The notes beneath the pieces are model-generated. The model ran no database searches and was not told where the DNA came from. It saw only the letters and a program-made list of their open reading frames with translations. Below, piece after piece: positions 1-10,975 of a DNA stretch of 60,090 nt. Each line of letters starts with the position of its first letter. Within the stretch, counting starts at the first letter, position 1. Both the position numbers and the translations under genes were made by a program. Source of the DNA: Ignavibacteria bacterium (GTDB lineage: Bacteria; Bacteroidota; Ignavibacteria; UBA10030; SZUA-254); assembly GCA_016178625.1 (NCBI GenBank), contig JACOSX010000055.1, forward strand, positions 1 through 60,090. The letters are read 5' to 3'.

Positions 1-164
1 AGTCGGTAGACTCGTAGAGGTGAGGTCTGGAGTGCCTCAGTCATTTTATATAATTTTCAAATTAGGGCACTACCTATCTTTAACCATCCTTTTTGATTTC
101 CAGCAGAAATCTTTTACATTGAGCGAACGAATTTTAAGCCTCGCCCTATTCAGGGCGAGAAGGG

Positions 165-2321
165 TTGTCGTTTTACTCATTTGAAAGGAAGACATTGAAG
201 TCAGAGCATGATCTCTCAAACATTCTCAAGCGTTTAGACACACTCGCCTACAATTTATGGTGGAGCTGGAATCCACGGGCACAAGCAATCTTTGAGGAAT
301 TTTCACCACTCATCTGGGAAGCAGCAAATCACAATCCGGTCGCTGTGCGGAGACAAATCTCCGAGAGCGAGTTGCTCGCACGATTAGGAGATAAAGAGTT
401 TCGCCAGCGCGCAGTTGGGGTTCTCCACGAGTTTGAGGAGTACATGCGCCACAAGCCAAGCGGCGTTGGTGAAGCGCGGCAGCGGAAGAAGACTGATCTG
501 ATCGCATACTTCTGCGCTGAGTTTGGAATTCATGAATGCCTCCCTTTTTACTCTGGTGGGTTGGGCGTGCTCGCCGGAGATCACATGAAGTCTGCTAGCG
601 ACCTTGGTTTGCCAGTGATTGGTGTGGGTCTATTCTACCGTCAGGGGTATTTTCAACAGAGCATCGATTCGACTGGAAGTCAGCAAGAACGCTATCCCAC
701 GACGGATCCCTCGATGGTGCCAGTCGAGTTGGTGAAAGATGCTCGGGGCAAGTCTCTTCTCTGCAGTGTCACGATTGGAACGAGTGTCGTCCATTTCCAG
801 GGGTGGAAGATCAACGTCGGTCGGTGTTGCATTTATTTCCTTGACACCGACGTTCCCGAAAATGCAGAACACTTCCGCGGCTTGACAGGTCTGGCATACG
901 GAGGTGATATGAATACGCGCATTCGTCAGGAGATTGTTCTCGGAATCGGCGGCGTGCGGTTTCTGCGCGCTCTCGGCATCACACCGACGGTGTTTCACAT
1001 GAATGAAGGACACGCAGCGTTCTTGACGCTCGAATTATTGCGAGAACAACTGCAACGCGGAGTGCCGAAAGAGAAAGCGGAGGACGAAGTGCGTAAGCAG
1101 TGTGTGTTCACTACGCACACGCCGGTTCCTGCAGGACATGATCGATTTCATGCAGACTTGATTGAGTTTACTCTCCGTTCCTATGCCGACTGGATGAAAA
1201 TCACCGTCGGTCAGCTCATGGAATACGGTCAAGCACCCAAGGCGAAAGGATCTACAGAGTTTACCATGACAATCCTTGGCTTGAAGTTATCCCGTGCCGC
1301 CAATGGTGTTAGTGAGAAACATGGAGAAGTTTCCAGATTGATGTGGACTGATCTTTATCCGGGGCTCTCACCAGCCAAAGTGCCGATTGGTTACATCACA
1401 AACGGTGTTCACGTGACAAGCTGGGCTGCGACCAGGTCGTGGGAGTTCTGGGAGCGTCACAACTCACACCGATGGAAAGAACACTTAAACGATCCGAAGT
1501 TCTGGAAACATGTCGCCGACGCCGAAATCGTTTCTGACGACGAACTGTGGGCTCTCCGATACGAGCTTCGTCGTGCGCTTATCGAATTCATCCGAACGCG
1601 CGCTCGAAGCCAACACGCGTTTGGTGGTGTGACAGGCGAGGATGCCTTGTACCATTTGTTATCATTCGATGCACTAACTATTGGGTATGCGCGCCGGTTT
1701 GCACCATATAAACGGGCTCCGTTGATCTTCTCTGACCTTGCGAAGGCACAACTTCTCTTCGATGACCCCCAGCGTCCAATCCAGATCATCTATGCAGGGA
1801 AAGCCCATCCGCGCGATAACGAAGGAAAGGATTTTCTGAGGCAAGTCATCGGTATGACTCACCAGCATCCATTCTTTGGCAAAGTCATCTTCCTCGAAAA
1901 TTATGATATGAACGTTGCTAAGTACCTCGTCTCAGGTTGTGATGTGTGGTTGAACACTCCCCGGCGTCCACTTGAAGCAAGTGGCACAAGCGGTCAAAAG
2001 GTTGCCATCAATGGGGGTTTGCATCTCAGCATCCTTGATGGTTGGTGGAACGAGGCGTACAATGGTAAGAATGGTTGGTCAATTGGCGGAAAGATTGAAG
2101 ACAATATTTCACCTGAAGAGGTCGATCGCAGGGATGCAGAGTTGCTCTACACCGTTCTTTCCAATGAGGTCATCCCGATGTTTTATGAGAGGGATAAATC
2201 CGGGATCCCTCGTAAATGGATTACTCGCATCCGTCATGCTATGCGCACTATTATTCCCACATATAACACTCACCGGATGGTGCTGGAATATTCGAAGAAA
2301 TATTATTTTCCATCTAAGTGA
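165..2321 (+). CDS. glgP: alpha-glucan phosphorylase (GT35, glycogen/maltodextrin phosphorylase family)
   Basis: 718 aa ORF with TTG start; FCAEFGIHECLPFYSGGLGVLAGDHMKSASDLG, VFHMNEGHAAF and RRPLEASGTSGQKVAINGGLHLSILDGWW motifs typical of GT35. Confidence 0.93.
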   Translation: MSFYSFERKTLKSEHDLSNILKRLDTLAYNLWWSWNPRAQAIFEEFSPLIWEAANHNPVAVRRQISESELLARLGDKEFRQRAVGVLHEFEEYMRHKPSGVGEARQRKKTDLIAYFCAEFGIHECLPFYSGGLGVLAGDHMKSASDLGLPVIGVGLFYRQGYFQQSIDSTGSQQERYPTTDPSMVPVELVKDARGKSLLCSVTIGTSVVHFQGWKINVGRCCIYFLDTDVPENAEHFRGLTGLAYGGDMNTRIRQEIVLGIGGVRFLRALGITPTVFHMNEGHAAFLTLELLREQLQRGVPKEKAEDEVRKQCVFTTHTPVPAGHDRFHADLIEFTLRSYADWMKITVGQLMEYGQAPKAKGSTEFTMTILGLKLSRAANGVSEKHGEVSRLMWTDLYPGLSPAKVPIGYITNGVHVTSWAATRSWEFWERHNSHRWKEHLNDPKFWKHVADAEIVSDDELWALRYELRRALIEFIRTRARSQHAFGGVTGEDALYHLLSFDALTIGYARRFAPYKRAPLIFSDLAKAQLLFDDPQRPIQIIYAGKAHPRDNEGKDFLRQVIGMTHQHPFFGKVIFLENYDMNVAKYLVSGCDVWLNTPRRPLEASGTSGQKVAINGGLHLSILDGWWNEAYNGKNGWSIGGKIEDNISPEEVDRRDAELLYTVLSNEVIPMFYERDKSGIPRKWITRIRHAMRTIIPTYNTHRMVLEYSKKYYFPSK

Positions 2322-2346
2322 TCGGATGCGGGGAAGTAATGTCTGA

Positions 2347-4824
2347 TTATTCAATAACCTCGATCCGTTGCTCGCTGAACGTATCGTCGAACTTTACCTT
2401 GAGAATCTTCATCGCGGAATCATACATCCACCCTACGCGATCTTTGTCAATATCTAAGGACGGAGATGCTTGAATCTCTTTCCTACCAATCCTGACTGAA
2501 GATGGCTTTGTGGAAATATCATTCAGTTTAATGATGATGGAACGGTGCGGAGGTCGGTATGTACCTTCCGGCTTTGCCAGAAAAACCTCATAACCTTTCG
2601 GGAGTGCCCTCATCGTAATTAACCTATTGCTGTAATCACCACGCCGATACTCAAACGAGATTCCATCGTCTTCATAAAGTGATGTCGCACCACTCGCTGC
2701 CGGATAAATCTCAAGGATAAGGGGATCGATAGGTGCTTGATCAGTGTATTGAACGATCTGTTGTGTTGGAATGATTGAACCCGCTTTAACGAAGAGCGGA
2801 ACGCGGTCAACGGGTGCGCTTACGCGCGGATAACTATTTCCGGAATATTTTCTTCCTGTCCAGTAATCGTACCAGTCATCCAGCGGAAGGCGCACGGTAC
2901 GCAGAGTTTCGCCGGGGGTGACAACAGGTGCAACAAGAAACGCATCTCCGAAAAGGAATTCCTCTTCACTCCGATACGTCTCACGATCATCTGGATAATC
3001 AAAAAACAGTGGTCGTATGACCGGCGTACCATCGACGGACGCTTTGTAGAATTGAGTATAGATGTATGGAAGAAGCTTGTATCGAAGCTCGATCGATTTC
3101 TTGTTGATTGCTTCAAACTCTTTGCCGTACTCCCACGGCTCTTTATTAGGACTATCTATTTCGGTATGGCTGCGCATCAAAGGTGTGAACACTCCCAGTT
3201 GAAGCCAGCGGGCATAAAGCTCTCCCGATGGCTTGCCGATGAATCCACCGATGTCGGTTCCTACGAATGGTTGACCTGAAATACTGAGGTTCAAACAGAT
3301 CGGGATTGCCATTGCGAGATGTTCCCACGAGCTGATATTATCGCCGGTCCATGCGGCCGCATAACGGTGTCCGCCCGCGTAGTTCGCTCGCGTCAGAACG
3401 AATGGACGTTCGCTCGGTCGGAGAATCTTTACACCTTCGTAAGTGCCGCGCGCCATCTGCATCCCAAAGATGTTGTGGTTCTTTCAATGGTCCGTCTTCA
3501 GCCCATAATCATCGTGCACAACAGTCAAGTCGAATGTTTTTGTCGGCACCTCGAAGACCGAGGGTTCATTCATATCGTTCCAGAATCCCTTGACGCCGGT
3601 CTCGACCAATTCCTTATACAGGCTACCCCACCAGGATCGAGTTTCTGATCGGGTGAAGTCCGGAAAGACGCATGGTCCTGGCCAGACTGGTCCAATGAAA
3701 TATCTGCCGTCAGGGTATTTCATAAAGTGGTCTCCCTTCAACCCTTGATTATACACCCAGTAGGAAGAATCGTTCTTAATGCCCGGATCGATGATTACAA
3801 CCATCTTGAACCCATCCTTTGCGAGATCGCTCACCATTGTCTTCGGGTCGGGAAACCGTTGCTTGTCCCATGTGAAACAGCGATAGCCGTCCATGTAATG
3901 AATATCTAAGTAGATCACATCGCACGGAATGTGTTTGGTTCGGAAATTAGATGCAATCTCTCGGACCCGCGACTCAGGGTAGTAACTCCATCGGCATTGT
4001 TGATATCCAAGTGCCCATCGTGGGGGAAGGGGCATGGTACCAACCAGCGCCGAGAACTTCTTCAAGACATCGATTGGTTTTGGACCGGCAATGAAGTAAT
4101 AATTGAGTTCACCACCATTCGCACCGAAGGAATATTGCGCGGGATGTTCTTTACCCATGTTGAACCAGGAGAAATACGTGTTATCAAGAAAGATGCCGTA
4201 TGCATTCCCGTCTCGTATCCCATAGAAGAAGGGGATTGTTTCATAGAGCGGGTCGGTATCTGCGCGGTACGCAGGGATATCAGAATTCCACATCGACATC
4301 ATCTTTCCATTCTTCAACAGCGAGCCAGCCTTTTCACCGAAACCGTAATACAGTTCGTTCTCAGGCATCGTTTTCCAGACTCCAACTTCACCTGGTGAAG
4401 CCCAGCAGATACCTTTCGAGGGTTCATCTTGATTAATTACCGTTCCCAATGTATCACAGAAGATCATCCGACATGGAGCCCGATTGATCCGAACGATCAG
4501 TCGAGTGGTGGACAGCTTAAGTTCATTTTTTGTTTCAGTCACGGAGAAGGACTGATTTCCAAGGGTCTGTCGAATAACAGCCCATGAACTATCCGGTTGG
4601 AAATGTCCGTCCGTTGATACTCTGACGCGAATGACATCAGGTGAGAGAACTGTGATTTGAATCTGCGCCGGTCGTGCCGAAATAATCAAACCATTTTTAC
4701 TTTTTTCGAAGCCATCCACAGCTCCAAGAGATCTCCACTGCCCAAAAGAAACATCAATACAGAGAAGAGTGAACGATAAGCTGGCTGCGACTAACAGGGT
4801 ATAAGGTCGTGTCATTAGCTTCAT
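2347..4824 (-). pseudogene. alpha-glucosidase, glycoside hydrolase family 31, interrupted by an in-frame TGA at 3484-3486
   Basis: ORFs 3484..4824 (-) and 2347..3462 (-) are in the same frame, separated by TGA + 7 codons (KNHNIFG). Together they give a continuous GH31 protein with nucleophile motif WNDMNEPSVF and acid/base region WTGDNISSWEHL. Confidence 0.88.
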
Positions 4825-4883
4825 GGGAAAACCTCAGATGTTAGTGAACAGGCGGGTGAAGGTGATCGGTGGGAAGGTCAATG

Positions 4884-5984
4884 TTAGAGTGCATCGCCGG
4901 TGGATTTATCGAAGAAGTGTAGTTTGGCAGTATCGAAGTACAGGTCGACGCTCTTCCCGCTCTCTGGATGAATGTTGGCGGGGATCCGCGAGACGAATTG
5001 ATCCTGTGATGGTCCGAGTGTGAAGTACACAAAAATTTCATTGCCCACCGGTTCTGTCACGTCCACCTTTACTGTGATACCAATGCTTTTGTTATTCTGT
5101 GGCGTGGCACTGATGTGTTCAGGTCTGATGCCTACAATAACCTCTTTTTCACCATGAGGAAGGAGTCGTTCATGATGTTGCGGTAGTAGTGGCAGTTGGA
5201 AACGCATCGGAAGGATTTCACATGTCAGGGAATCACCATGCACCAGTTTTCCATCGAAGAAATTCATAGTTGGACTCCCGATAAAACCCGCAACGAATTG
5301 GTTTGCCGGTTTATTGTAGATGGAAAGGGGGGTATCGATTTGCTGAATGACGCCGTTCTTCATGACAACGATACGATCACCCATCGACATGGCTTCTACT
5401 TGATCATGTGTAACATAAATCATCGTCGTCTCAAGCCGCTTATGAAGGCGAGAGATCTCTGTCCGCATTTGGACACGAAGGTTTGCGTCCAAGTTGCTCA
5501 GCGGCTCATCGAATAAGAACACCTTGGGTCGACGGACGATCGCCCTTCCGAGTGCGACACGTTGACGCTGACCACCTGAGAGTCCTTTAGGTTTGCGTTC
5601 GATGAGTTCGCCGATGCCCAGTATTTGCGCCGCCTGATCGACACGCTGCTTGATTTCGCTCTGTGAATACTTGCGTATCTTTAAACCGAACGAAAGATTC
5701 TCATATACAGTCATATGGGGGTACAAGGCGTAGTTCTGAAAGACCATCGCAATGTCGCGATCTTTTGGGGGAACATCGTTGACGAGACGATCTTCGATAT
5801 AGATTTTTCCCTCGGAGATCTCTTCAAGTCCGGCAATCATTCGTAGCGTGGTGGATTTGCCGCATCCGGAGGGTCCCACGAGGACGACGAATTCTTTGTC
5901 CTTAATCGTGAAGTCGGCATTATTGACAACAACCGCATTGTTATCATATCGTTTAGAAACGTGTTCCAGGCGGACACTAGCCAT
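4884..5984 (-). CDS. sugar ABC transporter ATP-binding protein (MalK/UgpC/MsmX type)
   Basis: 366 aa; Walker A GPSGCGKST, signature LSGGQRQRVALGRAI, Walker B VFLFDEPLSNLD, C-terminal TOBE-like region. Confidence 0.93.
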   Translation of the reverse strand: MASVRLEHVSKRYDNNAVVVNNADFTIKDKEFVVLVGPSGCGKSTTLRMIAGLEEISEGKIYIEDRLVNDVPPKDRDIAMVFQNYALYPHMTVYENLSFGLKIRKYSQSEIKQRVDQAAQILGIGELIERKPKGLSGGQRQRVALGRAIVRRPKVFLFDEPLSNLDANLRVQMRTEISRLHKRLETTMIYVTHDQVEAMSMGDRIVVMKNGVIQQIDTPLSIYNKPANQFVAGFIGSPTMNFFDGKLVHGDSLTCEILPMRFQLPLLPQHHERLLPHGEKEVIVGIRPEHISATPQNNKSIGITVKVDVTEPVGNEIFVYFTLGPSQDQFVSRIPANIHPESGKSVDLYFDTAKLHFFDKSTGDAL

Positions 5985-6335
5985 TGGGTTGTCTCGATTT
6001 TCTGAGTAGGTGATGTTGTCGCAGTCAATATACGTAGTCTATGCTGTAATCTCAAGTTCATTGCTCAGGTTTCGTCACCTTGAGAAGGTGCCTACTCTGG
6101 AAGGAGAGCGTGAAGTCATCAACAATGGCCGATGTCTCTTCATAAAATTACCATAGGATGTATCGGTCCAAATTTATTTCTTACTCCTTGACTTTCCAAA
6201 GAAGAATGGGTAATATTACACAAATTAACACCGGGGTCTTTACCACTACTAATGCACTGAATCTGTTGCAGGACGCTCTCCGTATCCCTTCTCACTTCAT
6301 CCAGAAATGGTAATCAGCGAAGTCACAACAACCCG

Positions 6336-8276
6336 ATGTCCATCAATCGTATCCTGACGAACGCCCGAGAGCATCTTCGCGAGAAGCTGGAGCCGCTCAA
6401 GCGAAAACATTTCCATTATGTAGTTCCGGATCTCTGGATTTCGGGGAGTCACGATCTAAAACACCGCACGCTGGTTAACGTTCATCCATCGCAATACTTC
6501 TTGAAGGCTCTTGATCAGATCATCGAGACAAGAGCGGTGAAGGTCCAGGGCAATCATGGAGGTGGATGGACACGCAATGCTATCATTTATAATATGTTCG
6601 TCCGGGCGACGTGCGCGTTCGACCACAACCAAAACGGCAAGCTTGATGTGCCCGTCAATGATGAGGGGTGGCGGGAGACCGGGACATTCCTGAAGGCGCT
6701 AACACTTCTCCCGTACGTGAAGTCGTTAGGAGTGAACACTATCCATCTTCTTCCTATTACATCCATCGGAGCCGACGGCAACAAAGGAACACTCGGATCA
6801 CCGTATGCCGTAAAGAATCCTTATAAGATTGACAGTACTCTGGGTGAACCCCTTATAGGGATGGGAGTAGAGGAAGAATTCAGGCTATTTGTTCACGCAG
6901 CACGTCACCTCGGCATGCGTGTCGTGGTCGAGTTTGTTTTCCGTACCTCTTCAAAGGATAGTGACTGGATTAAGGATCATCCTGAGTGGTTTTACTGGAT
7001 AAAGGAGACCATCCCTGACCGAGTGCCCGGCTCGCATGATGAGTCACAGTATGGGAACCCAATTTTTTCCCATGGTGAATTGAAGATAATTCTCGCTGCC
7101 GTTGAGAGTGGGAAGCTTGTGAACCTCCTACCACCTCACGATATCTATCGGCAGATGTTCACTGAGCCTCCAACTGCAGACGCAGTCCGATGTGAAAACG
7201 GGAAATACGTTGGAATCGTGGGAGGAGGAACGCGTGTGCGTATACCCGGAGCATTTGCCGATTGGCCCCCCGATGATACCCAGCCCCCGTGGAGTGACGT
7301 CACATATCTGAAGATGTATGACCACCCAGATTTTAACTACATTGCGTATAACACTCTTCGGATGTATGATGAGAGACTTGTACGGCGGTCACATGTTAAT
7401 GAAGCATTATGGGAGATGATCGCCGAGATCATTCCACACTATCAACATGAGTTCGGCATTGACGGAGTGATGATCGATATGGGTCACGCACTACCGAAAG
7501 AATTGAAACTTGATATGATTCGTCGCGCCCGAAGGATTAACCCTGATTTTGCATTCTGGGATGAAAGTTTTACGGTTGGCGAGAAGAGCATCCAAGAAGG
7601 CTACAATGCTGTCATCGGCTACCAATGGTGCGATCAGCACAATTCTAAAAAATTCAAGAACCTCCTTAAGCGATTCTCGACCGAGGGTTTTCCTTTGCCG
7701 TTCTTTGCCACAGCTGAAAGTCACAATACTCCAAGGGCAGCAGCGCGAAAGGGAGGAGTAACGTATTCACGGTATGCATGGGCTCTGAGTAATTTTATTC
7801 CCGCCATCCCGTTCATCCATTCGGGATTTGAGTTGGGAGAAACATTTCCGATCAATACCGGGTTGGATTTTACGAAGAAAGAACTTCAACAATTTCCCCC
7901 GGAACGGCTGCCTCTCTTTAGCCAGCATACGTACGATTGGCTTAGTAAAAGTCAATTTGTCGAATGGATCCGAACGATTTCGGCTCTCCGAAGAACATAT
8001 CATAATCTCATCATCGATGCTTCTCCTCAATCTTTTCGATGGATCGAGACAGATCAGGAGGAAGTGATTGCATTCGCCCGCGTCGACGGACGCCATGGGC
8101 TGTACTTACTTATCCTTGCAAATTCCAATATGAACGCGGCTATACAATGTTCACTCGACATTCAGTCGAAGAAGAAAAGACTGACAGACCTGTTAACCAA
8201 CAGATCACTCGAGTGTCATGCAGGAATGCTTGAAACATCATTGGCGTCGGGTCAAGTGGGCGTGTTTGAGTTATGA
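6336..8276 (+). CDS. alpha-amylase family glycosyl hydrolase (GH13-like)
   Basis: 646 aa; VNTIHLLPITSIG, FGIDGVMIDMGHALP, FWDESF, TAESHNTPR motifs resemble GH13 conserved regions. Confidence 0.8.
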   Translation: MSINRILTNAREHLREKLEPLKRKHFHYVVPDLWISGSHDLKHRTLVNVHPSQYFLKALDQIIETRAVKVQGNHGGGWTRNAIIYNMFVRATCAFDHNQNGKLDVPVNDEGWRETGTFLKALTLLPYVKSLGVNTIHLLPITSIGADGNKGTLGSPYAVKNPYKIDSTLGEPLIGMGVEEEFRLFVHAARHLGMRVVVEFVFRTSSKDSDWIKDHPEWFYWIKETIPDRVPGSHDESQYGNPIFSHGELKIILAAVESGKLVNLLPPHDIYRQMFTEPPTADAVRCENGKYVGIVGGGTRVRIPGAFADWPPDDTQPPWSDVTYLKMYDHPDFNYIAYNTLRMYDERLVRRSHVNEALWEMIAEIIPHYQHEFGIDGVMIDMGHALPKELKLDMIRRARRINPDFAFWDESFTVGEKSIQEGYNAVIGYQWCDQHNSKKFKNLLKRFSTEGFPLPFFATAESHNTPRAAARKGGVTYSRYAWALSNFIPAIPFIHSGFELGETFPINTGLDFTKKELQQFPPERLPLFSQHTYDWLSKSQFVEWIRTISALRRTYHNLIIDASPQSFRWIETDQEEVIAFARVDGRHGLYLLILANSNMNAAIQCSLDIQSKKKRLTDLLTNRSLECHAGMLETSLASGQVGVFEL

Positions 8277-8340
8277 CAATGGTAAAGCACATTGCCAACA
8301 TCAGCAAAAACGAATCACCTCGCCTGTGTTGAACTGCATA

Positions 8341-10614
8341 TCACGGGGAAAGCTGGTGTTCTGCTCTTCGGCCGAGGGTGAAGGCTGTTCGTCGTTTTCT
8401 CATTCCCCTAATCTGATAATGCTTCTGTAATTGCTCAAGATCATACCCAAACGGCGAGAGCAAAGTCTCCACCGCCTTCAGAAATAACTCAGTGTACTTC
8501 TCAATGTCGTATCCATCCTCGTGTTGGTAGGTGAGAAGGCTCTTCGCCTTTTGCGGATCTCGCTTTCCTGTTTGATCGATGATGATGAACTCGATCATCT
8601 CTCCCGGCTGAACATGTACGCCGAACTGTGCAAGCTCTTTGACGACCATTGCATTGAGGTTGTTGTTCGCATACTCGTCAGCCTCTTTCTGAATTTTTTT
8701 CCGCAGCACAAGTTCTTTTGGGTCAACGCGGCCATCGCGTAATTCACTGAGATAAAATTTCACTTCGTTGAGAAGCTCTGGAACGAGGTCTCTTATCTCG
8801 CGAATACTGTGGGCGTTCGAGAGCATCTCAAGGAGTTGTGCTTGCATGTTCTTGATATAGATGGGCGTGTCTCTCCTTCTTGTTTCGATGCCGCGCATTT
8901 TGATGTCGCCATGATCGTACCAGCCAACGTATTTGCCGGCAGTTGAGATGCCGGGATCGGTTTTTGAGCTGGGGAAGAGAATCCAGTGATAGATGCCTTC
9001 AAGGGAGATATCAACCCCCGCGGCATTCTTGATCTGTGCACACAACTGATGGTAGTCTTCATGTGTCGCTCCTTCTTTTTTTAACCATAGACAATCAATA
9101 ATGGCGTGAACGAGATGGTACCCGTTTGCTTCAGCAATCTCTTTTGCAATGAGTAGTGTTTCGCGTGAGAACGCATTGACCGCTTCATGTGCCTCAATTC
9201 GTCCGAAGCGTGCATTCTTATAACCTAAGTAGCCAAAACACGTTACAAGCATCCACTTCAGTGCATTTTGTCTTCGGTCATACTTCTGACGTTCCTGCAA
9301 TGTCGGTGCTGTTTTCTTCCGCGCTTTGTAGTACGCGCGTTTTTCAAGAACAGGCTTTAATGTTATCGGAACAATCCCGCGGCGCTTCTCGCAAATCGTA
9401 TAGCCAAGTTCCGGCACCTTGCTGTTGTGACAGCACGAGCAGTTGATGGTCTCCGGGCTGATGTTGTGCATTGCCATCAGACTTGGATACATGCTTGCGA
9501 AGTCCAATTCAGCAATATCCTCGTGATAGCCGAGCTCAGGCAGGAAGACAAGCCCGCCTCGATCGCTCAAGAGTAATTCATCGGCAGTTTTGAAATCCTC
9601 ACCTTCTTTTTTCTCAGCAGGGATGAGAATATTGTTGCGATAGGCATAGCTCATCTGCATGCTTGCCAACCCTGTACCGATTGATGCCCGTGATTGTTTC
9701 TGCATCGGTATTTGTGCTAAGCGGGCGATGTCCATTGTGCCTTCGATGTTTGATTCACCCATAAAGAAACTGTTTTCAGTATCAATGTGCCAACGACCTG
9801 CAAGCATGAAGGCAGCATCCCGGTGGATGATCTGCCCGTAGGTCCAGTAGCTTCGTTCCTTCATGTGAATATAGCCGTGTGATTGGTCCCGATTTAACAG
9901 TAAAGGAATACGGTGCTTCAACGATGCACCGACAAGTGCGGGGAAGAGCGTGGCATCGCCCCACGACGACATGATGACATCGGGATCGTAATGGTAGAGA
10001 TGCCAGTTCAATGCTTCAAGCACATCGACGGGATAATCCTGCTCGATGGAATATGTTGTACCGTCGTAGGTGAGTTCCAAATTGATTGTCCTGAAAAATC
10101 TTGTCGACGATCTTCCATTGTCTAATGTCATGATTTTAAGATCGGGAACATTGTACTCCAAAGCATCAAATGAATCTTCAAGGATCATGTGCTGAAGTAT
10201 GTTATTGTCGGAGATATCGAATGTACAGCGGGCTAAGGGAAAGATTTGTTTGTCGTACAGGTACATTTGTGCCACTGGGATGTTGCTATTGTAGAAAACA
10301 AAATGTGGAAAGAATTTTTGGAATGTCCACACACAGCGGTTCAACTGCAAAGGGTCGTGTACGGTAATTTTGGTGACGTCCCATTCTTCACCGCTGAAGA
10401 GCTCCAACTTTCGTTCTTTCCCGATCGTTGCAGGAAGGTTAAAGCGTTGCACGAGTACAGGTATACGTTTCTCATCGCTCGCATCAAGACGGAGATACAA
10501 TGACGGACGAAACGGGTGAAAGCAGTGGTATGCTCTGCCATCGTCTCCAATGAACCAGACGCTCATTCCGCTGCGGACAGGATAGACGTCGAAGAACCAA
10601 CCATGGATCATCAT
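8341..10614 (-). CDS. family B DNA polymerase-like protein with altered catalytic motifs
   Basis: 757 aa; motif A DFASMYPSLM, motif B region KWMLVTCFGYLGYKNARFG, motif C region HAIIDCLWL, and RGIETRRRDTP. Exo I and Exo II acidic residues not recognisable. Confidence 0.87.
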   Translation of the reverse strand: MMIHGWFFDVYPVRSGMSVWFIGDDGRAYHCFHPFRPSLYLRLDASDEKRIPVLVQRFNLPATIGKERKLELFSGEEWDVTKITVHDPLQLNRCVWTFQKFFPHFVFYNSNIPVAQMYLYDKQIFPLARCTFDISDNNILQHMILEDSFDALEYNVPDLKIMTLDNGRSSTRFFRTINLELTYDGTTYSIEQDYPVDVLEALNWHLYHYDPDVIMSSWGDATLFPALVGASLKHRIPLLLNRDQSHGYIHMKERSYWTYGQIIHRDAAFMLAGRWHIDTENSFFMGESNIEGTMDIARLAQIPMQKQSRASIGTGLASMQMSYAYRNNILIPAEKKEGEDFKTADELLLSDRGGLVFLPELGYHEDIAELDFASMYPSLMAMHNISPETINCSCCHNSKVPELGYTICEKRRGIVPITLKPVLEKRAYYKARKKTAPTLQERQKYDRRQNALKWMLVTCFGYLGYKNARFGRIEAHEAVNAFSRETLLIAKEIAEANGYHLVHAIIDCLWLKKEGATHEDYHQLCAQIKNAAGVDISLEGIYHWILFPSSKTDPGISTAGKYVGWYDHGDIKMRGIETRRRDTPIYIKNMQAQLLEMLSNAHSIREIRDLVPELLNEVKFYLSELRDGRVDPKELVLRKKIQKEADEYANNNLNAMVVKELAQFGVHVQPGEMIEFIIIDQTGKRDPQKAKSLLTYQHEDGYDIEKYTELFLKAVETLLSPFGYDLEQLQKHYQIRGMRKRRTAFTLGRRAEHQLSP

Positions 10615-10871
10615 GCGGGTAGTATTGTATGTTGTTCTGCCGCCTCGAGGCGCCTAATTTTTTTATACTGTTCAAGAAGCATACTCATGAGAATAGTTTC
10701 AAGGGGCACTTCCTTCGCAATGAATGCGCCGGCGGCAAGGTGGAGCTTCGGGGCTCTCCACATCTCGTCAAATAATAGTTGGTCTTCTTTTCTTAGTGCT
10801 CGTCGAAACTTTCCCCATGCTTCTTTGTTCCTGTCGATGATGAGCGTGAAGGTATCGTTGTTGCGTCCCAT
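10611..10871 (-). CDS. small hypothetical protein, translationally coupled to the PolB-like gene
   Basis: 86 aa, charged/helical; stop overlaps PolB start by ATGA; GGAGAA ribosome-binding-like sequence upstream of ATG. Confidence 0.7.
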   Translation of the reverse strand: MGRNNDTFTLIIDRNKEAWGKFRRALRKEDQLLFDEMWRAPKLHLAAGAFIAKEVPLETILMSMLLEQYKKIRRLEAAEQHTILPA

Positions 10872-10975
10872 AATTGTGTTCTCCGTTGTTCGTGAAGGTG
10901 AATTTCATTATTGACATACTCCAGGATCGTCACACGGTCAGCTGCATGTTGGAGGAGATGAAAGAGCGTTCCTTT

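Noticed and set aside
3484-3486. Selenocysteine at the GH31 in-frame TGA
   Set aside because: GH31 enzymes do not need Cys/Sec there, no convincing SECIS-like hairpin was identified by eye, and CGA-to-TGA mutation is simpler
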